64,000 nucleotides of DNA, taken from NCBI GenBank assembly GCA_946494335.1, contig CAMMBV010000002.1, positions 62,001-126,000 on the forward strand. Direction: 5' to 3'. The position numbers and the translations under genes are program-made. The stretch is from an uncultured Ruminococcus sp. GTDB lineage: Bacteria; Bacillota; Clostridia; Lachnospirales; Lachnospiraceae. A model generated the notes under the pieces. It made no database searches. It had not been told where the DNA came from and saw nothing but the letters and a program-made list of their open reading frames with translations. Positions 1 through 9,851 of this stretch are shown piece after piece (positions within the stretch are counted from its first letter, which is position 1; the number at the start of each line of letters is the position of its first letter).

Positions 1-708
1 AGTGTAAATCACTGTCTGTTCATTGGTTTCCCTGTTATAAAACGCCAGTGAATTATGGTTGTATCCGAAATAGACACCGTTGTCCACCGCCATCAGCTTA
101 TAATCAATACGGTTTCCTGTAATATTTTTATCGGGGTCTATCACATTGTTTTCACAGATATAAAGCCCTGTCTGGTCTGTGGAATAAGCCCAGCCGTTTC
201 TGGCGACAAAGCGATATCCGATGGTATACAGGTTATCCGCTTCCTCCTGGGTCGTATCACTTTCAGAGAGTTCCTGTTCTTTCTCTTCCACGGCCGCAGA
301 ATCATCTTCCCCGTTTTCATATTCCTCCTGGGCATCCTCCACCATAGTCATCTGAATCTTAATGGTATCCCGCCGTTCCTTTGTGCTGACTCTTTCCTGC
401 GCCAGTTCCAGAATATCCCATGCTACATCGTACCGGTTCTGTTCCACGTACACATCCGACAGTCTTACGTACGCCTCCGCTTTCTTCTGGTCGATGCGGA
501 TAGCGTTGCGGTAACAGATCTGCGCGTCTTCATAATTCATTTCCGCCAGATATTTGTTTCCCATGGATAGTCTGTCCTGATACCGGTTGGCTTTGTTGAT
601 GTTAAGTAAAATGAAAACCGCCCCCAGAATTAAAAGAGCTATGATCTCCAAGATGATGACCACCAGCAGTTTCTTTTTCGTCCCATTTTCTTCTCTTTCT
701 ACTTCCAT
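1..708 (-). CDS. TPR-containing membrane-anchored protein, partial (C-terminus beyond window start)
   Basis: Open minus-strand frame from ATG at 708 to window edge, absent from ORF track because no stop is in the window: MEVEREENGTKKKLLVVIILEIIALLILGAVFILLNINKANRYQDRLSMGNKYLAEMNYEDAQICYRNAIRIDQKKAEAYVRLSDVYVEQNRYDVAWDILELAQE... (one TM helix, TPR-like repeats). Confidence 0.8.
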   Translation of the reverse strand, partial: MEVEREENGTKKKLLVVIILEIIALLILGAVFILLNINKANRYQDRLSMGNKYLAEMNYEDAQICYRNAIRIDQKKAEAYVRLSDVYVEQNRYDVAWDILELAQERVSTKERRDTIKIQMTMVEDAQEEYENGEDDSAAVEEKEQELSESDTTQEEADNLYTIGYRFVARNGWAYSTDQTGLYICENNVIDPDKNITGNRIDYKLMAVDNGVYFGYNHNSLAFYNRETNEQTVIYT

Positions 709-2102
709 ACTGTATCCTCAATTCCAATATCCGTCCCTTTAAAAGCCAGGGGATAATTATGTTCTTTCTGCGACTCGTAATGCTTCAATGCCCTGACCGC
801 CGTGTTCCTTAACAAAAAGATTGCCACAATATTGACAAGGGCCATGCATCCCATGGTAATATCAGCGATATTCCACATCAGAGAAAAATCCGCCTGCGCC
901 CCCAGGAAAATGGCAATCACACAGGTCACACGGAAAGCCGTCAGCAGTCTTTTATCATTTTTGATAAAAAGGATATTGGATTCCGCGTAGTAATAATTTC
1001 CTATCAGACTGCTGAACGCAAAGGCAAAAATGGAAACTGTAATAAAATGAATGCCCCAGCTCCCCACATTGGCGCTGATGGCAGCCTGCACAAAGGGAAT
1101 TCCGTCCAGCACGCCCGTCTTTCCTTCCACACCGGAACACAGCAGCATCATTGCCGTGCTGGAACAGATCAAAAGAGTGTCGATAAAAACAGAAATCACC
1201 TGTACCAGTCCCTGTTTCACCGGATGCTCCACATCCGCCGAGGCCGAAGCATTGGGTGCGCTTCCCATACCGGCTTCATTGGAGAAAAGTCCCCGTTTTA
1301 CTCCGATCACCACAGCGCTTCCGGCCAGGCCGCCGGCCATGGAACGAAAATCAAAGGCATTTTCCAAAATCATACCGAATACTGCAGGAAGTTCCCGGAT
1401 ATGAAGAACCATGGTGACAATCCCGATCAGAATGTAAACCGTCGCCATAACCGGTACCATCACAGAAGTGATAAAACCAATTCTGTGAACGCCTCCCCAG
1501 ATAACCGCAGCCGTCGCCGCAGCCAGGATCAGACCCAGAACCGCTGGCCATATCGTATGAGAATAATCTTCAATATAATATTCCAGAGCGGAAGACATAT
1601 TAAAAGACTGCAGTCCGTTGAAGCCATAAGCAAAACAGATGATCAAAAATACGGAAAATAAAATTCCCAGCCACCGTTTTCCCAGCGCACGCTCCATATA
1701 GTAAGAGGGTCCCCCCCTGAACTGCCCGTTCTGTCTGACTTTATAAATCTGTGCCAGCGTACTTTCCACAAAAGCGGAAGCTCCTCCGATCACTGCCATC
1801 AGCCACATCCAGAATACGGCCCCCGGTCCTCCGGCGGCAATAGCCGTGGCAATCCCGGCGATATTTCCTGTTCCTACCCTGGAAGCGGTAGATATCATCA
1901 GCGCCTGAAAAGAAGACACTTTTTTCTCACCGCTCTCATCCGTCTTATCTGTTCTTTCCATCAGAGATTTGATTCCGTCTTTCAGCAGGCGAAGCTGCAC
2001 ACACCTGGTACGGATGGTAAACCACAGACCCACACCCACAAGCAGAATCAAAAGAATAAATGTGTACATGACATTATTAATGCCTGTCAATATCTCATTC
2101 AT
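699..2102 (-). CDS. Sodium:alanine symporter family protein (AgcS/AlsT)
   Basis: 467 aa polytopic protein; TASRVGTGNIAGIATAIAAGGPGAVFWMW and RGLFSNEAGMGSAPNASA motifs of AGCS family. Confidence 0.93.
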   Translation of the reverse strand: MNEILTGINNVMYTFILLILLVGVGLWFTIRTRCVQLRLLKDGIKSLMERTDKTDESGEKKVSSFQALMISTASRVGTGNIAGIATAIAAGGPGAVFWMWLMAVIGGASAFVESTLAQIYKVRQNGQFRGGPSYYMERALGKRWLGILFSVFLIICFAYGFNGLQSFNMSSALEYYIEDYSHTIWPAVLGLILAAATAAVIWGGVHRIGFITSVMVPVMATVYILIGIVTMVLHIRELPAVFGMILENAFDFRSMAGGLAGSAVVIGVKRGLFSNEAGMGSAPNASASADVEHPVKQGLVQVISVFIDTLLICSSTAMMLLCSGVEGKTGVLDGIPFVQAAISANVGSWGIHFITVSIFAFAFSSLIGNYYYAESNILFIKNDKRLLTAFRVTCVIAIFLGAQADFSLMWNIADITMGCMALVNIVAIFLLRNTAVRALKHYESQKEHNYPLAFKGTDIGIEDTVWK

Positions 2103-2320
2103 CTGTCATTCTCCTTCATCCTCATTTTTTGATCCTTATAGATCATATCATAAACTCAGGCAAAGGTACAGCCAAAGAGTTTAAATTGACTATTGACTCT
2201 CACGGGGTGTTATAGATTAAAATGAATATAGGAGCAGGGGGAAGCAGTTATAGAATAATCCAGTCCTTGAAAGAAATCAGATTTTGCAAATGCAGAGAAA
2301 CAGAAATTGAAAGTTAAAGA

Positions 2321-2384
2321 ATTGGTTTTGCCCGGTTTATCCATATCCCTCTTACCGGGCAGGTGATGGATAAACCGAACCAAT
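2321..2384. repeat. Imperfect long inverted repeat / foldback with two mutually exclusive stems
   Basis: ATTGGTT-ttgcc-CGGTTTATCCAT ... ATGGATAAACCG-AACCAAT; alternative inner stem GCCCGGT(2330-2336)/ACCGGGC(2354-2360). Confidence 0.75.
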
Positions 2385-2421
2385 GGCGCTCCCGCCTGTT
2401 GTCAGCAAAAAAATCTTATCT

Positions 2422-3441
2422 TTAGAAAAATTTATACTTATTCCATTCATCAAAGATATATTCCGTACGGGGGTCTCCAATAATGAAACCGTTTCCCTTC
2501 TCGTTGAACAGGGATGCACACAGGACAAAACCAGGTTTTTTATACTCTGTCATACAGCGCCGTACCTCTGCACGAATGGTTTCTTCATCGGCATCGATCC
2601 TGGATGCAGGTCCGGCAGTATCCCAGCCGCCTTCAATTACCAGCTTGCCCTTATATTGCTCCAACAGCTTAGGGAGATTATTCATCCTTTGTGCGGAATG
2701 CCACATTTTTGCACCAATGTCTATGAAGTCCGGAACAACCTCTTCACATTTTCCACAACAATGCATCTGAAAAATAATGCCGCGGGAAGAAATTGCTTCA
2801 ACAATGCGTTTGTAGGCAGGTTTTAAAATTTTTCTATAGAGTTTAGGCTCCATAAACATGCCTCGCGCATAGGCAACATCATCACAGATCAAGAAAATAT
2901 CAGGATGGTATGCATCAATAAGTTTATTGGCACAGGCGATTTTGAAATCTGCCATCGCTTCAAAAAATTCCTGACATCCATCTGGATCTTCTGCCAATGC
3001 GCATAATGCGTTGTCAAATCCCATAAAAGCTATCAGACGTTCCCAGAGTCCGCATGCAGTCATCAGGGTATAAAGTTTTTCGCTGCGGTCAGCCTGTGGG
3101 AATGTTTGTGCTTCTGCCTCTGCAAATGCCTGAAAATCATACAAAGAAAGATCCGGAAACACCACGTGCCGTTTCCAATCAGACACCTCGTCAAAGGCCA
3201 CATATCCCGGAGAGGGAATCGCTCCTTCTCTTGTCACTGCCCAGGGTACCCCAAAAATATCTTTCCCTGGTTTGACTGGCTGTTCCAGCGGATAAAGAAA
3301 ACCACATACCTGAATATCAGCCAGGGTCATGGGAACGTATTCAGGTTTTTCTCCATAAATGTGTTCCAGCAAATTTTCTTTCGGAGTCATCATAGTATCT
3401 TGCACCTCCATATTTTTGTTTTGGAGCATTTCTCCTAACAA
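2422..3441 (-). CDS. Uroporphyrinogen decarboxylase (URO-D) family protein, probably a corrinoid-type methyltransferase
   Basis: 339 aa; ...DAYHPDIFLICDDVAYARGMFMEPKLYRKILKPAYKRIVEAISSRGIIFQMHCCGKCEEVVPDFIDIG... typical URO-D/MtaA-like C-terminal half with HCCG. Confidence 0.8.
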   Translation of the reverse strand: MLGEMLQNKNMEVQDTMMTPKENLLEHIYGEKPEYVPMTLADIQVCGFLYPLEQPVKPGKDIFGVPWAVTREGAIPSPGYVAFDEVSDWKRHVVFPDLSLYDFQAFAEAEAQTFPQADRSEKLYTLMTACGLWERLIAFMGFDNALCALAEDPDGCQEFFEAMADFKIACANKLIDAYHPDIFLICDDVAYARGMFMEPKLYRKILKPAYKRIVEAISSRGIIFQMHCCGKCEEVVPDFIDIGAKMWHSAQRMNNLPKLLEQYKGKLVIEGGWDTAGPASRIDADEETIRAEVRRCMTEYKKPGFVLCASLFNEKGNGFIIGDPRTEYIFDEWNKYKFF

Positions 3442-3531
3442 AAGGATAGCAAGAAGTGCTTTATTTGTATATATTCACCAGTGACGTTATCAGGAAGGAA
3501 TCATGATTGTGATTTGTGTATTATGCACAAG

Positions 3532-4968
3532 TCAATTAGTCTTTGTATAAAAAAGCTCATAGGAAAGCAAAAGATAAAGCCTCATGGACGGATCATCCAG
3601 ATTAAGATGAGTGAACTCCCTGATTCTCTGCATACGGTAAAGCATACTGTTTCGGTGAATAAAGAGTTTTCTGGCAGCTTCAGCGTAGTTTCGTTCTGTT
3701 TGCAGATATATTTTCAAAGTATCGAAAAGATCTGTTCCATTGTTTTGATCATATTCTTGTAATTGAAAGAGCGCCGGGTGTATGGCAGCCGCACCGACAG
3801 AATTTTTCAAACTGTTTAAAAGATAAGTAAGCCCGGCGACGGAGAAGTCGGTAAGAATACCCGAACTTTTTTTTGAAACGGCATACTGCAACGCTGTTTC
3901 GGCCATATCGGCACTTTGCTGCAGAAAGAAAATATCATGAAATACAGGAGAACTCCCACAAAAACAATCATACTGACCTAAAACTAAGGTGAGCCTTTGT
4001 TCAAAAGCCTTCCTTTTTTGATCTTCTCCGATGCAAATACAGAAATATCTTGATTGATGAATAAAAGAACAAATATACGCAGACAAAGTATTCAACTTGC
4101 GGATAAAAGGATACGCATCGTACTGAGGCGGCAGATGAAAGGCATAAAGTTTTTTTGGATCAAGGCGGTGACATCCCAAAACAGCAAAACAAGCCTCCAG
4201 GCGATTCTCATCAACTGCTTCTCCGTTTAAAATATCAGCAAACAAACCGCTCATATTCAATTTTTCCATCGCCTTATCATGAAGCTGCATCCAATGTTCC
4301 ACAATTTCAGCTGCTGCATCCATGAGATCCAGCATACCATCCGTAACCTTTTTTGTGTAGATACTAATCCAGCCAAACTGGGTATCTCCTAAAAACAGAT
4401 TATAACTTATGCCCTGAAATTCTACAAAAGGAAGATCACAGCGGTAGGAATGCCCGCTGCGGCAATAAAGAAGGGGATTGCCTGAAGTCTCCGAAATGTG
4501 AGAAATATCCAAGGTATGCGTTTCAAGCATATTTTGAATTCGAACATTTTGCGCATCTTTCTCTGATACTTTCGAAGTGCCTGCGACATAATAGGAAAGA
4601 TCTGAAACTATAATAAAGCCTGGCAGGATCTTTGCGATTTTCTCCAGCAATTGGGGAAGCGTAAGAGAAGTCAGAGAAGCGTACAGGGAATCCTGCCAAC
4701 TGTTGTAAAAATCGAAAGCTTCCATGATTTTGTTGGTCACTTCATTAATGTCCGAAGATTGTAAATATATAAAATCATTTTTATGCATGCACATGATACC
4801 TCCGGGATGCTGTGCGTCCATCTCATAAAGGTACGCATGATGCGTGGTGGTTTTCTGGCATTCAGAATATAAGCGGACATTGCATATGCTGCGATCACTG
4901 CTGCTGATGCTTTTTACCGGATGATACGCAGACAGCCAATCCGCCAGTATGTTTAAAGACAGTCTCAT
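3532..4968 (-). CDS. PucR-type helix-turn-helix transcriptional regulator
   Basis: 478 aa; C-terminal LFDTLKIYLQTERNYAEAARKLFIHRNSMLYRMQRIREFTHLNLDDPSMRLYLLLSYELF HTH_30 signature. Confidence 0.85.
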   Translation of the reverse strand: MRLSLNILADWLSAYHPVKSISSSDRSICNVRLYSECQKTTTHHAYLYEMDAQHPGGIMCMHKNDFIYLQSSDINEVTNKIMEAFDFYNSWQDSLYASLTSLTLPQLLEKIAKILPGFIIVSDLSYYVAGTSKVSEKDAQNVRIQNMLETHTLDISHISETSGNPLLYCRSGHSYRCDLPFVEFQGISYNLFLGDTQFGWISIYTKKVTDGMLDLMDAAAEIVEHWMQLHDKAMEKLNMSGLFADILNGEAVDENRLEACFAVLGCHRLDPKKLYAFHLPPQYDAYPFIRKLNTLSAYICSFIHQSRYFCICIGEDQKRKAFEQRLTLVLGQYDCFCGSSPVFHDIFFLQQSADMAETALQYAVSKKSSGILTDFSVAGLTYLLNSLKNSVGAAAIHPALFQLQEYDQNNGTDLFDTLKIYLQTERNYAEAARKLFIHRNSMLYRMQRIREFTHLNLDDPSMRLYLLLSYELFYTKTN

Positions 4969-5086
4969 CGGTGTCTCCTCCTATAAACAGCGAAAAAGTA
5001 ATCGCATTTGTCGGTTCCATCACCTGCAACGGAATTAAAGTACAGGATATCCGCAAGGATAAGCCGCATCATAAACTTTCATGATA

Positions 5087-5983
5087 TCATGAGAAAGGAA
5101 ACTCCAGCAAAATGCACAGAATTCCCTCCTGATATTTTGCCTGTATCCGGCCTCCCATGGCTTCCGTTAGTGTTCTGGCGATAGAAAGGCCAAGGCCGGT
5201 TCCCTCTCCTGCCGCTTCCACCGTATAAAAACGGTTAAAAAGCCTGGCAACCCGCACTTTATCCAATCGGGCTGTCCGGTTTTTAAAATACAGCCTTCCG
5301 TCCTCCTGCAATATGATGTGAAAATCCCCTTCACTGTATTTAATTCCATTGCTGATAATATTTTCCAGAATCCGGGACAGGGCCTGCCGGTTCAACACCC
5401 GCGTCACAGGTCGCTCCGGCAACCGGATATCCGGTGTAATGCCCGCTTCTTTAAACGATCCATAATAGGCGACCGCCGTTTCTTCTATCATCCGGCTGAT
5501 GGAAATCTCTTCCCGTTCTTCCGGCAGTCGAACAGAACGCAGGAGGGAATAACGGAAAAACTCCTCTGTCAGTTCCCTCATCCGCTCTGTCCGGTCTTCT
5601 ATGATATTCAGATATTCCCTTACCTCTGCGGAGACCGGTTCATCCTTCAAAAGATCCAGGTAACCGCAGACAGCAGTCAGCGGAGTTCTCAAATCGTGGG
5701 AGATATTGGAAATGGCTGTTTTCAATTCCTGATCTCCCTGGTTATATTGAATCTGCTTTTCCCGCAGCTGCCGAAGCTGCAGGTCCAGCCCGGCAGCCAG
5801 ACGTCTCATGCTTTTGTCTGATGTGGAAATGTCAATGCCTACATTCGTCTCCTGCCCGGCTCTTTCTTCCATCTGGGCGGCGATCTCTGCCGCCGCCTTG
5901 TGAACTGCTCCCAGCCTGGCCGCCAGTACTGCCAAAGCCAGCATCAACAGCAGACAGACCGCTATCAGCGCCGTCCCTTCCAT
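5087..5983 (-). CDS. Sensor histidine kinase
   Basis: 298 aa; SNISHDLRTPLTAVCGYLDLL H-box, NRQALSRILENIISNGIKYS N-box, GEGTGLGLSIARTLTEAMGG G-box. Confidence 0.93.
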   Translation of the reverse strand: MEGTALIAVCLLLMLALAVLAARLGAVHKAAAEIAAQMEERAGQETNVGIDISTSDKSMRRLAAGLDLQLRQLREKQIQYNQGDQELKTAISNISHDLRTPLTAVCGYLDLLKDEPVSAEVREYLNIIEDRTERMRELTEEFFRYSLLRSVRLPEEREEISISRMIEETAVAYYGSFKEAGITPDIRLPERPVTRVLNRQALSRILENIISNGIKYSEGDFHIILQEDGRLYFKNRTARLDKVRVARLFNRFYTVEAAGEGTGLGLSIARTLTEAMGGRIQAKYQEGILCILLEFPFS

Positions 5984-5984
5984 T

Positions 5985-6827
5985 TTATTTCATATCCTTT
6001 CTTTTAAAGAAAATGTAACCCAAAACACAGAACAGACCGCTGTTTACCGCTGAAAAAACAAGCATCCGCCAATGGTGCGCCGCTTCCATGGAAGAGATCT
6101 GTATACTCTGACCGCTGGGTATCCAGTCCAGCAAAAACTGATAAATCTGTCGTTTCATTCCTTCCACATAACTGGCATTTTTCACGATCTCCCTCACCAT
6201 GTTTCCATCTGCCGCCATCCTTACCTGTTCTATCATTTCCGGCTGACTTAACATATTGCTCAGATAAGAAGCAGCGAACAGAAGCGCAAAAGATACCAGA
6301 ATGCACACCACAGCTGCGTGGGCTTTGCTGGAAATCAGCGATCCCGCCAGGCTGAACATGGCCGCATAGGATACGCACAGAAACATTCCGCCTGCTGCCA
6401 GCGCCAGAAAATATCCCGGTTTCATCTGCAAATTTCCAAATAACGGGAGCCCCATTAGATAACTTACCAGAAAGGTCGCAAGAAACATCAGAATTCCCGC
6501 CATGACACAGGTTATAAAACCGGCCATATAAACATTAAACCTGGAGTTACCCACAATGATTTTGTTGCGGACCGTGCCGTCACTGTATTCCGTCCCCAAA
6601 AACAGACTGGTAAATACCGCCTGGGCAATCCCGGCCATAATCACATAATTCAGCACTATCTCATCCAGCGGCACTTCCACGTCATATTTTATCATGCCGC
6701 GGTAAGTACTGACATGACAGAGAATCTGGTAGGCTGCCAGCGCCAGCAGACTTCCCCAGAAAGCCCTGTTTCTGATTAACCGCAGCAGATTTGCCCGTAA
6801 CAGTCTACTCATCAGCGGCACCTCCAA
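5985..6827 (-). CDS. ABC transporter permease (BcrB/lantibiotic-type)
   Basis: 280 aa with about 6 TM segments, located between ATPase and histidine kinase genes. Confidence 0.8.
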   Translation of the reverse strand: MEVPLMSRLLRANLLRLIRNRAFWGSLLALAAYQILCHVSTYRGMIKYDVEVPLDEIVLNYVIMAGIAQAVFTSLFLGTEYSDGTVRNKIIVGNSRFNVYMAGFITCVMAGILMFLATFLVSYLMGLPLFGNLQMKPGYFLALAAGGMFLCVSYAAMFSLAGSLISSKAHAAVVCILVSFALLFAASYLSNMLSQPEMIEQVRMAADGNMVREIVKNASYVEGMKRQIYQFLLDWIPSGQSIQISSMEAAHHWRMLVFSAVNSGLFCVLGYIFFKRKDMK

Positions 6828-7719
6828 TCAGACGGATATAATAGCTTTCCAGGCTTTCATCCCGCTCCCTCATGGAAAGAATCTCACAGTTTTCTTCTGT
6901 CAGAGCCATCGCCAGCTTAGTCACACTTACTTTCCCGTAGATTTGCCCTTCTCTTTCCGACAGTACGGTGTACTTTAATCCCATCCGTTCCAGGACTTTC
7001 GACAGCTTCCTGGTATCTGTCACTTCCACCTGGATGCATTTTCTGCAGATTTCTTCCAGTTTTTCGGCGCTTATTTCCTTGACCATCCTTCCCTGATCAA
7101 TAAAACCATAGCAGGTGGCCAGCCGGGACAGTTCATCCAGAATATGGCTGGAAATCAGCACCGTAATCTGCTTTTCTCTGTTCAGCTTTAAAATCAGTTC
7201 CCTGATTTCTATAATCCCCTCCGGATCCAGCCCGTTAACCGGTTCATCCAGCACCAGAAAATCCGGGTTCCCGGCCAAAGCAACGGCAATGCCCAGGCGC
7301 TGCCGCATACCCAGAGAAAAATTCTTTGCTTTTTTCTTCCCTGTATCAGAAAGACCCACCAGCTCCAGAAGTTCGTCCACTCCGTCATAGGACGGCCGGC
7401 CCAGGATCATATACTGCTGCCTGATATTCTCTCTTGCCGTCATGTCCTGATAGATGGACGGCGTCTCCACGACAGCTCCCATCCTCCTGCGCGCTTTGGA
7501 AATCCCGGGCTCATCATGCTTTTTCCCATAGATACTGTAAGTTCCTTTCGTCGGTTTCTGTAGGCCGCAGATCAGACGGATCAGCGTGGTCTTTCCCGCT
7601 CCGTTTTTCCCCACCAGACCATAAATGACTCCTCTGGGAATTCGCATGGACAGATGATCCAGCGCTTTGAAACGACCGTATTGTTTGGATAGTCCCTCCG
7701 TTTTCAAAACGTATTCCAT
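6805..7719 (-). CDS. ABC transporter ATP-binding protein (BcrA-like)
   Basis: 304 aa; GLVGKNGAGKTTLIRLICGL Walker A, LSLGMRQRLGIAVALAGNPDFLVLDEPVNGLDPEG signature/Walker B. Confidence 0.93.
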   Translation of the reverse strand: MEYVLKTEGLSKQYGRFKALDHLSMRIPRGVIYGLVGKNGAGKTTLIRLICGLQKPTKGTYSIYGKKHDEPGISKARRRMGAVVETPSIYQDMTARENIRQQYMILGRPSYDGVDELLELVGLSDTGKKKAKNFSLGMRQRLGIAVALAGNPDFLVLDEPVNGLDPEGIIEIRELILKLNREKQITVLISSHILDELSRLATCYGFIDQGRMVKEISAEKLEEICRKCIQVEVTDTRKLSKVLERMGLKYTVLSEREGQIYGKVSVTKLAMALTEENCEILSMRERDESLESYYIRLIGGAADE

Positions 7720-7800
7720 GTTGTAACCTCCTTACGTTTGATACCGGTATTATAGCTCTTACTCCCAGAAAAACCGGTTAAGAAAAACGTAAAGAAATGG

Positions 7801-8472
7801 TTAACAGGAACTTTCCCGCAGTTTAAAACCGATTCCCCATACCGCTTCAATGTAGTCCTTTCCCTTTACCTGTTTAAGCTTCCGCCTCAGATTGCTGATA
7901 TGCACTTTCAGAGAACTTTCCACACAGTCAGGGGTATCCTGGCTCACCCGGTCCAAAATAGCAGACTTGGTGATTACCTGGCGTGGATTTTGAATCAGCA
8001 GCTTTAAAATCGCATATTCCGTCCTGGTCAGTTTCACTGTCTGACCGTCCACGCTCACTTCATGGCGATCGTCATCCACTTCCAGTTCCCCAAACACATA
8101 GCGGCATCGCCTGGAAGGCCGATCTTTTTTTCTGAGCTGAACGGTAATTCTGGCCAGCAGCTCCTTTGTGTCGAAGGGCTTTGTCAGATAATCCTCCGCC
8201 CCTTTCAAAAGCATTTCCACCCGGTCTGAAATATCCGCTCTGGCGCTGATGACAATCACCGGAATATCTGAGATATCCGGCAGCACATCCTCCCCGGAGC
8301 GTCCCGGCAGCATCAGATCCAGCAAAATAAGATCCGGTCTCGTTCTGGAAAGAAGCATCACAGCCTCCGTACCGGAGTAGGCCCGCAAAACCCCGTAGCC
8401 TTCTTTCTTCAGCAGTTTTTCCAGCATATCCCCCACATAAACATCATCATCGATCACAGCAATGGTATACAT
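7801..8472 (-). CDS. OmpR/PhoB-family response regulator
   Basis: 223 aa; IDDD...LILLDLMLPGRSGEDVL receiver plus winged helix LTRTEYAILKLLIQNPRQVITKSAILDRV. Confidence 0.94.
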   Translation of the reverse strand: MYTIAVIDDDVYVGDMLEKLLKKEGYGVLRAYSGTEAVMLLSRTRPDLILLDLMLPGRSGEDVLPDISDIPVIVISARADISDRVEMLLKGAEDYLTKPFDTKELLARITVQLRKKDRPSRRCRYVFGELEVDDDRHEVSVDGQTVKLTRTEYAILKLLIQNPRQVITKSAILDRVSQDTPDCVESSLKVHISNLRRKLKQVKGKDYIEAVWGIGFKLRESSC

Positions 8473-8483
8473 AATTTCTCCTT

Positions 8484-9047
8484 TTACGGCTCTTCAAGCT
8501 CTCGGATTACCCGGCAGGGACTTCCCGCAGCGACCACGTTGTCAGGAATATCTTTTACAACCACACTCCCCGCGCCTACCACCACGTTGCTGCCGATGGT
8601 CACTCCCGGCATCACACGAACGCCTGCTCCCAGCCACACGTCATTTCCAACGGTAATAGGCCGGGCATATTCCAGCCCCTGATTTCTGCGTTCCCGGTCA
8701 AGAGGATGACCCGCCGTGTAGAAACCGCAGTCGGGAGCGATAAACACATTGTCGCCAAACGTTACTTTCGCTCCATCCAGAATCACACAATTATGATTGG
8801 CAAAAAAATTTTCCCCGATTTCAATATTATAGCCGTAATCACACCAAAAAGGAGGACGAATCTCAAAGCTTCCTCCGGTTTTTCCCAGAATCTGCTTCAT
8901 TTTTTCATCCCTCTCCTCCTTGCGTGAAGGCAAAATCTGATTGTACAAAAAACACTGATCCTGGCACGCAAGCATTTCCCGTTCCAATTCCTCATCATAA
9001 TTGGCATCATAGATCATGCCGGCGTCCCGCTTCTCCTTCTCTGTCAT
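8484..9047 (-). CDS. Sugar O-acetyltransferase (maltose/galactoside acetyltransferase family)
   Basis: 187 aa left-handed beta-helix hexapeptide repeats; FFANHNCVILDGAKVTFGDNVFIAPDCGFYTAGHPLD. Confidence 0.92.
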   Translation of the reverse strand: MTEKEKRDAGMIYDANYDEELEREMLACQDQCFLYNQILPSRKEERDEKMKQILGKTGGSFEIRPPFWCDYGYNIEIGENFFANHNCVILDGAKVTFGDNVFIAPDCGFYTAGHPLDRERRNQGLEYARPITVGNDVWLGAGVRVMPGVTIGSNVVVGAGSVVVKDIPDNVVAAGSPCRVIRELEEP

Positions 9048-9059
9048 CTTTCCTCCGAA

Positions 9060-9818
9060 TCAGATAAAAAATTCGTTTTCCCTGTGCACCTCTTTTAAGG
9101 GACCCAGTTTTGCATTCATCCCCTCCTGCATGGGTGAAGGAAGCACTCTCACTTTCTCGGGACAGACTGCCGTACAGGCCATACAGAGAATGCATTTCTT
9201 AAGATCTGTCACAATCTTGCCATCCTCCAGAGCGATGGCCTGTGTCGGACAGATATTCACGCAGGAGCGGCACTGTACGCACCCTTCCATGGTGACAGGC
9301 GTCGCAGCCACCTGCATGGGCGCTTTGTAAGGCACATTTCCCGGTACCGCAGGTTCACTTTCCGTCCCGGCAGTTAACTTTTCTTCCACCTTCTTAGCAA
9401 AGCTTTCGATCTGTTTTAAATCTTCCGCGTCCGGACGATCCGCCCCCACTTCCGGTACGATGGAGTGGCGCGTCACCAACGCTGCGCTGGCAACGACCTG
9501 AAACCCCTGTTCTTTTGCCAGATTATTCAGTTCCAGCAGTGCATCCTCATAAGCCCGCACGCCGTAAACCGCCAGTGTCACCGCCTTTTTCCCGGTGCCA
9601 TTTAACATCTTTATTCTGTCCGCTGCCGCCGACGGGATTCTTCCGCCGAACACAGGGGCGGCAAGCACTGTCAGATCACATTCTTCCTGGTCCTGCTTCT
9701 CTTTTTTCAGAAGATCGGTAACAATAATATCTTCTGAAATATTCCGGCAGAAAATTTCTCCCATATGCTTTGTTCCCCCAGTTGGACTAAAACAGCATAA
9801 ATTTGTTTTTTTCAACAT
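9060..9818 (-). CDS. EFR1-type ferrodoxin: flavodoxin-like N-terminus plus two 4Fe-4S clusters
   Basis: 252 aa; CFSPTGGTKHMGEIF ... CVQCRSCVNICPTQAI ... CILCMACTAVCPEKV. Confidence 0.9.
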   Translation of the reverse strand: MLKKTNLCCFSPTGGTKHMGEIFCRNISEDIIVTDLLKKEKQDQEECDLTVLAAPVFGGRIPSAAADRIKMLNGTGKKAVTLAVYGVRAYEDALLELNNLAKEQGFQVVASAALVTRHSIVPEVGADRPDAEDLKQIESFAKKVEEKLTAGTESEPAVPGNVPYKAPMQVAATPVTMEGCVQCRSCVNICPTQAIALEDGKIVTDLKKCILCMACTAVCPEKVRVLPSPMQEGMNAKLGPLKEVHRENEFFI

Positions 9819-9851
9819 AACGTCTCCTCCTGCTATACAATTTACATAGTC

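Noticed and set aside
1047-1661. 204-aa plus-strand ORF
   Set aside because: Antisense to AgcS symporter gene.
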